Source: Deltaproteobacteria bacterium (GTDB lineage: Bacteria > Myxococcota_A > Polyangia > Haliangiales > Haliangiaceae). From it: a DNA stretch of 64,000 bases. Made by a program: the position numbers and the translations under genes. Location: assembly GCA_020630875.1 (NCBI GenBank), contig JAHDIH010000001.1:124001-188000 (forward strand). Reading direction: 5' to 3'. The notes beneath the pieces are model-generated. The model was not told where the DNA came from. It saw only the letters and a list, made by a program, of their open reading frames with translations, and did no database searches. Shown here one piece after another: positions 35,276 through 42,944 of this stretch (its first letter is position 1; every line of letters starts with the position of its first letter).

Positions 35276-36187
35276 CTACAAGAACGTGATGATCAAAGTA
35301 GCCTTGGTTACAGTATCTACAGTCTCAGCAACTGGCAAGAAGCCTGCGGCATAAGGTAGGCCGTCGAATGCTGGACGTGGAGCTGGGGCTTTGTCGTATT
35401 TCACGTCAAATCCGAAGCTGAAGCTGATGTTTCCTCTAATTTTTGTGTTGAGCTCGATTCCAGCGTTTACGCGGAGATCGTCACCCAGAGCTAACGTGGT
35501 ACCAGCTAGGTCGTACTCGTTTAAGTTCACAAGAGCTTCTGCGTACGCTTTCATACCTGTGTCGTCGCTAAGTTTGGCGTCTCCACCAAGCCATCCGCGT
35601 GCCGAGTGAGAATCAATTGAATCTGCACCTGGTGCTACAAAGTCTTCGTGAGTGTAATCGTAACCAAGCTCTGCCCTAAGGCTGTACTTTTCGCTTTTGT
35701 GGACTAGGTAAGCCACACCGATTTGACCGCCGTAGTAAAGTTCTTTACCTGCGATTGGGTTTGCACCGATTCGTGCTGCACCCCAGACCGACAGTCTCTC
35801 GGATAGGAAATAGTCGCCACGTGCTTTTCCGTACCACTCTTCAGCAGTTGTTTGACCAACTCGATCGATTTCGTTTTCGCCATCGATGGTACCGTTTCCG
35901 TTAGCGTCGTTTGCGGTGATGATGGTGCTGCGCGCATTAGTGATTCCAGCTTCACCAGAAAGCATCAACTTTTTGGTAGTACGAGATCCCTCGATTTTAC
36001 CGATGATGGTTCGAGTGTCCGCGTTTCCTGTGGTTAGGATAGCGCCGAGCTGACCGGATGCTTTGTAGACTGCTTCGTTAGTTGCGTCTTTAGCCGCTTC
36101 TCTAGGACCTTCGTACTTAGCTTCTACTTGAGCGCTAGCTACTACTGGGGTTAATAAAATTAGTGAATGCAATAAAATGTTTTTCAT
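35276..36187 (-). CDS. DUF481 outer-membrane beta-barrel protein
   Basis: A 303-residue protein with a signal peptide (MKNILLHSLILLTPVVASA) and a DUF481/YdiY-like barrel: GQLGAILTTGNADTRTIIGKIEG is the family start, then alternating amphipathic strands (KYSLRAELGYDYTHE, GMKAYAEALVNLNEYD, GNISFSFGFDVKYD). It ends in ...LIITFL; many outer-membrane proteins end in Phe, here Phe-Leu. An unusual Asp/Asn/Gly insert (ANDANGNGTIDGENEID) near residue 90 resembles a calcium-binding loop. Just upstream of the OmpA-like gene on the same strand. Confidence 0.82.
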   Translation of the reverse strand: MKNILLHSLILLTPVVASAQVEAKYEGPREAAKDATNEAVYKASGQLGAILTTGNADTRTIIGKIEGSRTTKKLMLSGEAGITNARSTIITANDANGNGTIDGENEIDRVGQTTAEEWYGKARGDYFLSERLSVWGAARIGANPIAGKELYYGGQIGVAYLVHKSEKYSLRAELGYDYTHEDFVAPGADSIDSHSARGWLGGDAKLSDDTGMKAYAEALVNLNEYDLAGTTLALGDDLRVNAGIELNTKIRGNISFSFGFDVKYDKAPAPRPAFDGLPYAAGFLPVAETVDTVTKATLIITFL

Positions 36188-36245
36188 AGTTCTCCCTCTC
36201 TGGGCGTCTTATACGCCAATTGTTTAGTTAAATACAAAATCGCGA

Positions 36246-36258
36246 CGTAAAATTTACG
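36246..36258. promoter_or_regulatory. CGTAAA-A-TTTACG palindrome
   Basis: A perfect 6-1-6 inverted repeat in the 172-base divergent gap between the DUF481 gene and udk. Placement suits a regulator acting on either gene. A second, shorter hairpin (GGCGT-CTTAT-ACGCC, 36203-36217) lies in the DUF481 leader. Confidence 0.4.
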
Positions 36259-36359
36259 ATGAAAGTAACTCAAAGCGCTAGTTTTCTAAGGTGTGAATTT
36301 TCTATACGGGTATGTTCGATTGTTGTTGTGCTGTCTTAGGTTGATGATAGAGATGTATC

Positions 36360-36992
36360 ATGACAACACCGGTAATGATTGGAATCGCTGGAGGAACAGG
36401 TTCTGGCAAGACAACCATCGCAAATCAGCTTTTCGCAGCCATTCCAGAAGGTAAGTCGGCGGTGATCGAACACGACGCCTATTATAAGGATGCCGTACTT
36501 CTTGGAGGAGATCCCAAAAACGTCAACTACGATCATCCATCCGCGTTGGATACTGAAATGCTTGCATCCCATCTCCAGCGGCTTCGGAGCAACGAGCCAA
36601 TACAAGTTCCCATATACGACTTTGTCTCACATCGAAGAAAAGAAGAGACTAAGAGGGTAGAGCCGGCGCCTATTGTCATTGTCGAAGGCATCTTGGTTTT
36701 GGCAGAGCCCAGCATTCGAGAAAACTTGGACATCAAAATTTTCGTCGACACAGATGCAGACATTCGTCTGATTAGAAGAATTCGAAGGGACATTGAGCAG
36801 CGCGGACGCAATTTCGATTCCGTCAGAAACCAATACTACGAAACGGTACGACCGATGCATATTGAGTTCGTGGAACCGTCAAAGAAGTTCGCGGACATCA
36901 TCATTCCAGAGGGGGGCAATAATCACGTAGCGATTGACATCCTTCTAGGACGGTTGCGAGAAGTTGTTTCTGATCCTGAGTGGACGGCATAA
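36360..36992 (+). CDS. udk: Uridine kinase
   Basis: A 210-residue uridine/cytidine kinase of the pyrimidine salvage pathway. The P-loop GGTGSGKTT is at residues 10-18. The substrate-binding block DAYYKD, then NYDHPSALDTEML, VPIYDFVSHRRKEET, IVEGILVL and RLIRRIRRDIEQRGR (the lid arginines) are all as in the E. coli enzyme (213 residues). Stand-alone gene, divergent from the DUF481 outer-membrane gene. Start ATG 36360. Confidence 0.96.
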   Translation: MTTPVMIGIAGGTGSGKTTIANQLFAAIPEGKSAVIEHDAYYKDAVLLGGDPKNVNYDHPSALDTEMLASHLQRLRSNEPIQVPIYDFVSHRRKEETKRVEPAPIVIVEGILVLAEPSIRENLDIKIFVDTDADIRLIRRIRRDIEQRGRNFDSVRNQYYETVRPMHIEFVEPSKKFADIIIPEGGNNHVAIDILLGRLREVVSDPEWTA

Positions 36993-37025
36993 CGTTTTAC
37001 CGTGTGCTAGCGTCTTTTAAACATC

Positions 37026-37445
37026 ATGAGCACTACGAAAATAATGAAAGTTGGAGTTTTGGCGGTTGCCGTTTTAGTTGCTGGTTGCGACAGCAACAGC
37101 TCGAAATCATTGACGATTGGCGAAGTGACGATAACAGAAGTGGAGACGCTTCTCACCAAAGAGAATGCTTTTGTGCCGGTTGATGTCAACGGAGCTATGG
37201 TTCGTAAGGAGTTCGGAATCCTACCTGGGGCCGTTTTGTTATCTCACTACAAGAAATATAAACTTAGCGAATTACCCAAAGACAAAGCCAAGAATCTTAT
37301 TTTCTATTGCTCTAACGAAAGTTGCGGTGCCTCTCATCAAGCGGCGCAAGTGGCACTGAATGCAGGATACTCGAATGTGGACGTACTGTCCGCTGGAATA
37401 ATGGGGTGGAGTAAAGCGAAAAAGCCTACTTCATCTATTCAATAA
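37026..37445 (+). CDS. Rhodanese-like lipoprotein 1
   Basis: A 139-residue predicted lipoprotein; the hydrophobic segment VGVLAVAVLVAGC ends in the lipobox VAGC, probably from ATG 37044 or 37026. The mature part is a rhodanese homology domain: FVPVDVNGAMVRKEFGILPGAVLLSHYKKY, then FYCSNESCGASHQAAQVALNAGYSNVDVLSAGIMGW. Rhodaneses use a cysteine for sulfur transfer; here the loop has C-x4-C instead of the usual CRxGxR, so this could be a redox or sulfur-carrier variant. 27 bases before a second, similar gene. Confidence 0.85.
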   Translation: MSTTKIMKVGVLAVAVLVAGCDSNSSKSLTIGEVTITEVETLLTKENAFVPVDVNGAMVRKEFGILPGAVLLSHYKKYKLSELPKDKAKNLIFYCSNESCGASHQAAQVALNAGYSNVDVLSAGIMGWSKAKKPTSSIQ

Positions 37446-37472
37446 ATCACGAAACTGTACGAGGATTCGCAC

Positions 37473-37985
37473 ATGAAAAACGTACTTGTACTCTCACTTT
37501 TTATCACCGCGTGTTCTTCAACAGACAACGCTCCCAAAGCTGCAACGGATACCAAGGCAGCCCTCACTGAAAAGAAAGAAATGGCGGAAACTAAAGTAGC
37601 CGAAGCCAAGTGTACTTTCGCGCCTGTTGCCAATGCAAAGATGCCAGGAGCTATCGTTGAGCATGACGTGGCATCGCTAAAAGAAGTTATTGCCGCGGGA
37701 ACACCCGCAACGATTTTCGACGCTAACAGCAGCGAAACAAGAGAAAAGTTTGGCGCCATTCCTGGGGCGAAGTTGCTTTCACACTACAAAAACTTCGAGG
37801 CATCTGAGCTTCCAGAAGACAAAACTCAAGCGGTTGTTTTCTACTGTGGATCCACACAATGCACCGCATCAGACGTTTCCGCTTGTAAAGCCAAGAATGC
37901 AGGTTACTCAAACGTTAACGTTCTACGTCCGGGAATCAAGGGCTGGATCGACGCTGGAGAAAAAACTACGATCTCTAGCAACTAA
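37473..37985 (+). CDS. Rhodanese-like lipoprotein 2
   Basis: A 170-residue paralogue of the preceding gene. MKNVLVLSLFITACSS carries a lipobox (ITAC), followed by a Lys/Ala/Glu-rich spacer (TDTKAALTEKKEMAETKVAEA). The domain (FDANSSETREKFGAIPGAKLLSHYKNF, FYCGSTQCTASDVSACKAKNAGYSNVNVLRPGIKGW) again carries C-x4-C in the active-site loop and a third Cys (SAC). Tandem duplication is clear from the shared EKFGxxPGAxLLSHYK and AGYSNVxVL blocks. Ends at a strong terminator. Periplasmic sulfur or thiol chemistry inferred. Confidence 0.85.
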   Translation: MKNVLVLSLFITACSSTDNAPKAATDTKAALTEKKEMAETKVAEAKCTFAPVANAKMPGAIVEHDVASLKEVIAAGTPATIFDANSSETREKFGAIPGAKLLSHYKNFEASELPEDKTQAVVFYCGSTQCTASDVSACKAKNAGYSNVNVLRPGIKGWIDAGEKTTISSN

Positions 37986-38006
37986 ACGGCAGAGCATTAT
38001 AGTATT

Positions 38007-38036
38007 AAAGCGCAGCCTGCGGGCTGCGCTTTTTTT
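38007..38036 (+). terminator. Intrinsic terminator abutting rsmE start
   Basis: A perfect 11-bp stem AAAGCGCAGCC/GGCTGCGCTTT with loop TGCG, followed by T's to 38036. The very next base (38037) is the A of the rsmE ATG, so the terminator of the rhodanese operon leaves no leader for rsmE. Confidence 0.9.
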
Positions 38037-38744
38037 ATGAACGTACTCATCCCAAGACCCAGCGAACTTCAAGGTACGAAGGTCGTGGTTCGTGGGGAAA
38101 GGGCGAAACATTTAGTCAAGGTGTTGCAAGTGAAGGTCGGGGATACTGTGAAGTGCGCGCTGGTGGGCAAGGAAACCGTCGCCTCCGAGGTGCTGTCCGC
38201 AGACAAAGAGAATGTTGTAATCTGTGCGGAAGCTTTGCTTCGTGCAGACTCATCTAGCCCCAGAGAGTCTTGCGTGCTTGTCCTTGCAATGCCAAGGCCC
38301 ATCGTATTGAGGCGCTGTATTGAGTCTGCCGCGACTTTGGGATTCAGTTCTATCCTCATTACGAACTCCTGGAGGGTTCAAAAATCTTACTTTTCTTCAA
38401 AGCGACTAAACGAGGAAGCTTTGAACGAAATGGTTTACGTGGGGTGCGAGCAAGGGGGGCATTCTCATCTTCCCAGCGTTAAAGTTTTTACGACGTTTGT
38501 AGGCTGTCGTGACTACTTGGCAAAGCATCGCATTGCAGGATTGGTGCTACATCCGCATGCTTGTGCAAACGCAACCTGGGAACTGCCGCACTCGGCGATG
38601 GCGGTAGGTCCCGAGGGAGGCTTTATTGACGAAGAGCTGGACACGTTTATTGAGTTAGGGTTTTCGATGGCGAAAATGCAATTGCCAATCCTGAGAGTCG
38701 AACAGGCCGTGATTGCCTCCGCCGCATTACTATTTAACCGTTGA
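38037..38744 (+). CDS. rsmE: 16S rRNA m3U1498 methyltransferase
   Basis: A 235-residue SPOUT-class RNA methyltransferase that methylates U1498 of 16S rRNA. N-terminal PUA-like domain (HLVKVLQVKVGDTVKCALVGKETVASEVLS), then the knot domain with the RsmE signature: LVLAMPRPIVLRRCIESAATLGFSSILITNSWRVQ, AVGPEGGFIDEELDTFIELGF and LPILRVEQAVIASAALL. Length is near the family's ~245. Arg at ILR and Glu at VEQ are as expected. The ATG directly follows a terminator T-tract with no room for an SD, which points to a leaderless mRNA or to a start further inside; no other start keeps the PUA domain. Confidence 0.92.
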   Translation: MNVLIPRPSELQGTKVVVRGERAKHLVKVLQVKVGDTVKCALVGKETVASEVLSADKENVVICAEALLRADSSSPRESCVLVLAMPRPIVLRRCIESAATLGFSSILITNSWRVQKSYFSSKRLNEEALNEMVYVGCEQGGHSHLPSVKVFTTFVGCRDYLAKHRIAGLVLHPHACANATWELPHSAMAVGPEGGFIDEELDTFIELGFSMAKMQLPILRVEQAVIASAALLFNR

Positions 38745-38749
38745 ACAGG

Positions 38750-40312
38750 TTACTCGCTAAGGATTTCGGAACTTTGAAAGGGTAACAGTTCTTTGACGGA
38801 CAGTTCATGATCTACGAACTGCTGAAATGCCGCGACGTCAGAGGGATGTTTCGTCAGGCCCGCAAAGCGGCTAAGCAGGCATGCTTGCCAAATCAAACCG
38901 CACTGCTTTGCAATGGGGTAGGCATGTTCTGTGCTAATCCCTCTCGCCAGATTTACTGAAAAGACTCTCATCGCTCTTTTTAAAATGTCTTGGTGAACCG
39001 CCAGATGTCTGGTCATCTCTGGTGGGGTGGTAAGTTGCTTTCTCCATTCATCAGAAAGTAGTTCTACCGTTTCTTTAGAGCCTAGGCTTCTGGCAACGTC
39101 TGCACTTAGAACGTTGGTAGTTCCTTCCCAGATCGGTAGCACATGTATATCGGCTACCACTCGCGGTATTCCGGTATTTTCGATGTATCCAGCGCCACCA
39201 AAGGACTCCATTGCCCACGCCGCAGTGTCAACGGCTTGCCTCGCGGTGTGGAGTTTGGCAATGCCGGTTGCGACTCTTGCTAACGGAGTGTCAAGGAGCG
39301 CACCACTCCGGAGTCCCAAAAGCGTTGCTGAGCGTGTTGCCAGTTCTAGTTTTGAAATTAACACTTTGTGGGCCGGAATTTCTCCGATTACTTTGCCAAA
39401 GGCAGTGCGCTTTTTCGAGTAGTCTTTTGAAAGTAAAGTTAGCTTTCGCATTAGAGTGGCACTCATTACAGAATTCCACATTCTCGTGACGTGAAGCATC
39501 GGAGATATTAGTTTGGTACCTGAGCCTACTCCCGCCACAGGTGTTGCTTTTGTTCCATCAAGAGTGAGCTCTGCTGTTGGAACGGAACGGGTGCCAAATT
39601 TTTCTTTCAGACGGTTTATTCTAATGTTGTTTAGAGAACCATCGGGACGTCGGGTTTCCACATAGAAGAGCGTCAGTTCCGTTTCACTAGTTTTGGCGAG
39701 AGCCAGCGCCATTTCAGAGGTCGTGGCAGAAGTAAACCATTTGTCACCCCACAATTGCCACGTGCCATTCTCGAGTTTAGCTACGGTTTCGCTTTTGGAT
39801 ACGTCAGAGCCACCTGGTCTCTCGGTCATCCATTGACCTGATGTCCATGATTCAATGCCAGGACGACCAAGTAGGTGAGGGACCGCTCTTTCGATTAGTT
39901 CCTCGTTTTGGGAGCGTAACAAACAAGTTGCCGCGCCGTCCGTCATTGCCAGGGGGCAGGAGTAGATGTCCAAAGACCCCTGAACCAAATAGTTCATCAG
40001 CATTTGCTTCGTTCGACCTTGTGAGTAGCCGGAAGCAATCAACTTGTAGTCCGCAGTGATTTTCTTGGCCGTTTGCCATACCGGGGAAAGTTGTATGTCA
40101 TCGATTCGATTTCCCCAGGCATCCCAATTCGTAAGTCTTGGCTGATGATGAGCTTCTTCGATTTGCCGAATGTGCATTCGTTGGGCTAGCTGGCCCAGCT
40201 CTAAAAATAGTTCGTCACTTGCGTCGTCGAGCTCAACTTTCGCGAAACGTTGGATAAAAGCATCCCCAAGCCAGGTGTTGGGGAGCTCGGGACCTTCTTG
40301 AAAAAATGACAT
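38750..40312 (-). CDS. Acyl-CoA dehydrogenase (AidB-like)
   Basis: A 520-residue flavoenzyme resembling AidB-type acyl-CoA dehydrogenases, which are longer than normal ones. QWMTERPGGSDVSKSETVA is the AidB/ACAD core segment; GDKWFTSATTSEMALALAK, FGTRSVPTAELTLDG, TRMWNSVMSATLMRKL and ESFGGAGYIENTGIPRVVADIHVLPIWEGTTNVLSADVAR follow, the last being the family's C-terminal FAD-contact block. AidB in E. coli takes part in the alkylation response, but many homologues are ordinary acyl-CoA dehydrogenases; the substrate is unknown. Starts 9 bases after the stop of a small lipoprotein gene. Confidence 0.92.
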   Translation of the reverse strand: MSFFQEGPELPNTWLGDAFIQRFAKVELDDASDELFLELGQLAQRMHIRQIEEAHHQPRLTNWDAWGNRIDDIQLSPVWQTAKKITADYKLIASGYSQGRTKQMLMNYLVQGSLDIYSCPLAMTDGAATCLLRSQNEELIERAVPHLLGRPGIESWTSGQWMTERPGGSDVSKSETVAKLENGTWQLWGDKWFTSATTSEMALALAKTSETELTLFYVETRRPDGSLNNIRINRLKEKFGTRSVPTAELTLDGTKATPVAGVGSGTKLISPMLHVTRMWNSVMSATLMRKLTLLSKDYSKKRTAFGKVIGEIPAHKVLISKLELATRSATLLGLRSGALLDTPLARVATGIAKLHTARQAVDTAAWAMESFGGAGYIENTGIPRVVADIHVLPIWEGTTNVLSADVARSLGSKETVELLSDEWRKQLTTPPEMTRHLAVHQDILKRAMRVFSVNLARGISTEHAYPIAKQCGLIWQACLLSRFAGLTKHPSDVAAFQQFVDHELSVKELLPFQSSEILSE

Positions 40313-40321
40313 AATTCGTAT

Positions 40322-40630
40322 CTATTCTTTGGCTCTGGCGTTGTCTATCTGCGCCCTTCCACATTGATACGACATGCGCCATTCGGCAGCCGCAGAGGTC
40401 TCCGTGGATTCCAAGGGAACGAACTGCCCTTCATGGAGAATGGTATAAGTTTCATAGCGGTCGCAATGACTGATCATATGATCGTGAGCCGCTCGCTTAG
40501 CTTCTTCTCGGTTTCCAACAAGTCGCAGGACTCCGGCATTTGATGAGCTCTGAACTATTTCAGCCCTTCCTCGTATACAGCCTGAGGCAACCACTCCTGA
40601 TAGAAACACTAGACAAAAGTACGAACGCAT
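40322..40630 (-). CDS. Small lipoprotein, 102 aa
   Basis: MRSYFCLVFLSGVVASGCIRG is a lipoprotein signal with lipobox ASGC. The mature part is short, with one possible Cys pair (HCDRYETY, SYQCGRAQ) and no recognised domain; the layout (repeated small charged helix then strands) is common in bacterial trafficking lipoproteins but not diagnostic. Directly upstream of the AidB-like gene, so probably co-transcribed with it. Confidence 0.68.
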   Translation of the reverse strand: MRSYFCLVFLSGVVASGCIRGRAEIVQSSSNAGVLRLVGNREEAKRAAHDHMISHCDRYETYTILHEGQFVPLESTETSAAAEWRMSYQCGRAQIDNARAKE

Positions 40631-40739
40631 TTTACGCGTGCGATAGTAGTCGTGGATTCGTTAGCTGAGCAACCAACAAATCAGCATAAAGTTGCAAACC
40701 CTATGGACTACAGAGGAGAAAAAGATAGAAACTGCTGGC

Positions 40740-41243
40740 ATGGGGCGAATCACCTACCTTTGGGCCATTGTCGGCGCGATAGGAATTCTTGCTCAAGCAA
40801 TTTACCGACTCTCGGTATATTCGTTTGATGCTGTGTCTATGGGGATGGAATGGTGGCAGTGGTCCATCGCGGGACTCTGGGTCGGCTTCAACGCTTACGC
40901 GGAAGGATGGAAGGGATTTCATTTGGCTTTTTCCCCACGAGTGGTGGCACGAGCTAACTATGCCGCCAAGAATCCTACTTGGGTTAGACTCATTTTCGCA
41001 CCGTTGTTCGCAATGGCATTTTTTGATGCAACCAAAAAACGTCTGATCGTTACCTACGTCATGTGGGCGATGATCGTAGCGGTGATTGTTCTCGTGAAGC
41101 TGACGCCTCAGCCATGGCGTGGAATTATTGATGCAGGAGTCGTGATTGGTCTGTTTATCGGCGTTTGCTCTCTGATTTATTACGCCGTTCGCTGTGTCAA
41201 TGGCGTTCCTCCTGCAGCATCTCCGGACATGCCTCATGAATAA
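40740..41243 (+). CDS. Membrane protein, ~167 aa
   Basis: Four or five hydrophobic segments: ITYLWAIVGAIGILAQAIY, WWQWSIAGLWVGFNAYAEGW, RLIFAPLFAMAFF, TYVMWAMIVAVIVLVKL and GIIDAGVVIGLFIGVCSLIYYAV. No catalytic motif. The middle FNAYAEGWKGFHLAFSPRVVARANYAAKNPTWVRLIFAP block looks conserved, but I cannot name the family. ATG 40740 is chosen; an upstream TTG at 40692 would add 16 polar residues. The 3' end overlaps the methyltransferase gene by 8 bases. Confidence 0.72.
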   Translation: MGRITYLWAIVGAIGILAQAIYRLSVYSFDAVSMGMEWWQWSIAGLWVGFNAYAEGWKGFHLAFSPRVVARANYAAKNPTWVRLIFAPLFAMAFFDATKKRLIVTYVMWAMIVAVIVLVKLTPQPWRGIIDAGVVIGLFIGVCSLIYYAVRCVNGVPPAASPDMPHE

Positions 41244-42150
41244 ACATGCAGAGATGTTCAATGCGCGTTTGCGAAAGAACCAAAAAAGACTGGCAAGCTG
41301 GGCTAAGAAACAAAAACTAACCTCTTATCGAATCTACGAACGAGATATTCCGGAAATTCCCGTAGCGGTTGATAACTACGACGGCGACTACGTGATCTAC
41401 TTTTTCGAAGCAGAGCATCGTGAGTATACTAAAGATGCTAGTTGGCAACGAGAGATGGCAGCGTGCGTAGAGCAGGCCTGTGGCGTGGATAGTCGCAAAG
41501 TATTTATCAAGAGCAGGACTTCCTCAAGCGAGCAGACAACCCGAGAGGTCGGGCTCGAAACGATAAAGGTGGTGCAAGAACGTGGGCTAAAATTTAGGGT
41601 CGAATTAGCTACAAGACTAGATACGGGGTTGTATCTGGACCACCGAGAAGCACGCCAGTACGTTAAGAAAAACTCCAAAGGAAAGAGGGTTTTGAATCTC
41701 TTTTCTTATACTGCATCATTTTCCGTTTATGCAGGCGCAGGTGGGGCAAAGCGTGTCACCAGTGTGGATGGGTCGGGTGTTTACTGCGGGTGGGCCAGGC
41801 GGAATTTGGTGTTAAACGACTTAGATCCTGAGCATCATGTTGTGGAACAAGGAGATTGCCGAGAATACCTCCGATTCGTAGAGAAGCGTTTCGACTTAAT
41901 CGTTTGCGATCCTCCGACATTTTCTGTGAAGAAGGGAAAAGATGTTTTTGACGTGCAAAGAGACTATGTTGATTTGCTTGATCTCTGCTTAAAACGAACG
42001 GCAAAAGGTGGGCAGGTTCTCTTTTCCACTAACAGACGTAAGTTTCAATTTGATCCCTATATGTTTCGCGCCAAGGTAGAAGAAAAGACCGAAGAGTTCG
42101 CGCCACGGGACTTTAAGCGCTTCCCACGTACTTGGCTTTTGAGCAAGTAG
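41236..42150 (+). CDS. Class I SAM methyltransferase, RlmK/RlmI-like
   Basis: About 304 residues from ATG 41236, which overlaps the stop of the membrane-protein gene. It resembles the C-terminal (RlmK) half of RlmKL, which makes m7G2069 in 23S rRNA. SAM motif I is VLNLFSYTASFSVYAGAGGA, motif II TSVDGSGVYCGWARRN, motif IV IVCDPPTFSVKKG, and motif VI GGQVLFSTNRRKFQFD. The N-terminal ~100 residues (SWAKKQKLTSYRIYERDIPEIPVAVDNY, GDYVIYFFEA) match the RlmK linker region. RlmI is an alternative, but the DPPTFS motif and size favour RlmK. Confidence 0.9.
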   Translation: MNKHAEMFNARLRKNQKRLASWAKKQKLTSYRIYERDIPEIPVAVDNYDGDYVIYFFEAEHREYTKDASWQREMAACVEQACGVDSRKVFIKSRTSSSEQTTREVGLETIKVVQERGLKFRVELATRLDTGLYLDHREARQYVKKNSKGKRVLNLFSYTASFSVYAGAGGAKRVTSVDGSGVYCGWARRNLVLNDLDPEHHVVEQGDCREYLRFVEKRFDLIVCDPPTFSVKKGKDVFDVQRDYVDLLDLCLKRTAKGGQVLFSTNRRKFQFDPYMFRAKVEEKTEEFAPRDFKRFPRTWLLSK

Positions 42151-42197
42151 TCACCCGCAAATCTGCAACAAGTAAGGAGGCCTAGTGTCTTGGCAAT

Positions 42198-42944
42198 ATG
42201 GAACAGCTTATTGTGGTGGTCATTCTTTCGCTGTCGGCTTGTGCTTACCCCAGGGAAGATGATTCCTCGATTGTCATTCTTGTTAACTCCACCGGCAGAT
42301 TGACAAAAGCTGAGGTCGTAGCGTCCGACCAAATGTTGAGACCTTTGGTTGCTCATTGCGACAGTTCACTTGAAAGTTACGAGGTGAGGTTTTGCGAAGT
42401 AAGCTCTGCGGTCGTTGAATACAACGTGACCTACGAAATAGCCCCAGAGAGTAGTCGCTATCGCGATATTCTTTGGCGACTACCTTTTCAAACAGGATAT
42501 AGTTATCTCATTTCACAAGGATACTTAGGAAAGCAAAGTCATCATGGAGAATATGCAATTGACTTTCTTATGAAGGAGGGAGCTATCGTTAGTGCTTCGG
42601 CGGATGGACTTGTCGTGAAGGTTGTTGATGCTCATGCATTTGGCGGCAAGGCCGCCTCCTTTGCTCCATTTGGCAATGAAGTGGTTATTTACCATAAAGC
42701 ATGCAATTGTTTTTCGCGCTACGTTCATCTAAAGAAGAAGTCTTCAAAAGTGAAAGTAGGCGACACTGTTTCGGTGGGGCAGGCAATCGCTGAATCCGGA
42801 AATACCGGTTATTCGACGGGACCTCATCTGCATTTCGAAGTCTTTTGGATCAACTTACACGGCGGAGAAGAAACCAAACCCATCTCCTTTTCCCGTGGAC
42901 CCGCGAGTAAATTGCAAGCAGGTGATTGGGTTAGGCGAAACTAG
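42198..42944 (+). CDS. M23 family lipoprotein metallopeptidase
   Basis: A 248-residue predicted lipoprotein: MEQLIVVVILSLSACAY with lipobox LSAC. The LytM zinc site is HHGEYAIDF, RYVHLKK and HLHFEVFW, all intact, with the STGPHLHFEV entry. The N-terminal ~85 residues are beta-rich and unrecognised. Acts on peptidoglycan from a membrane anchor. A strong AAGGAGG (42174-42180) lies 17 bases before the ATG, farther than usual. Its stop TAG sits in CTAG, shared with the stop of the convergent cytochrome gene. Confidence 0.9.
   Translation: MEQLIVVVILSLSACAYPREDDSSIVILVNSTGRLTKAEVVASDQMLRPLVAHCDSSLESYEVRFCEVSSAVVEYNVTYEIAPESSRYRDILWRLPFQTGYSYLISQGYLGKQSHHGEYAIDFLMKEGAIVSASADGLVVKVVDAHAFGGKAASFAPFGNEVVIYHKACNCFSRYVHLKKKSSKVKVGDTVSVGQAIAESGNTGYSTGPHLHFEVFWINLHGGEETKPISFSRGPASKLQAGDWVRRN

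Noticed and set aside
40701-41261. 186-aa minus-strand open frame
   Set aside because: Overlaps the membrane-protein gene entirely; the Cys/His-rich translation is not protein-like.
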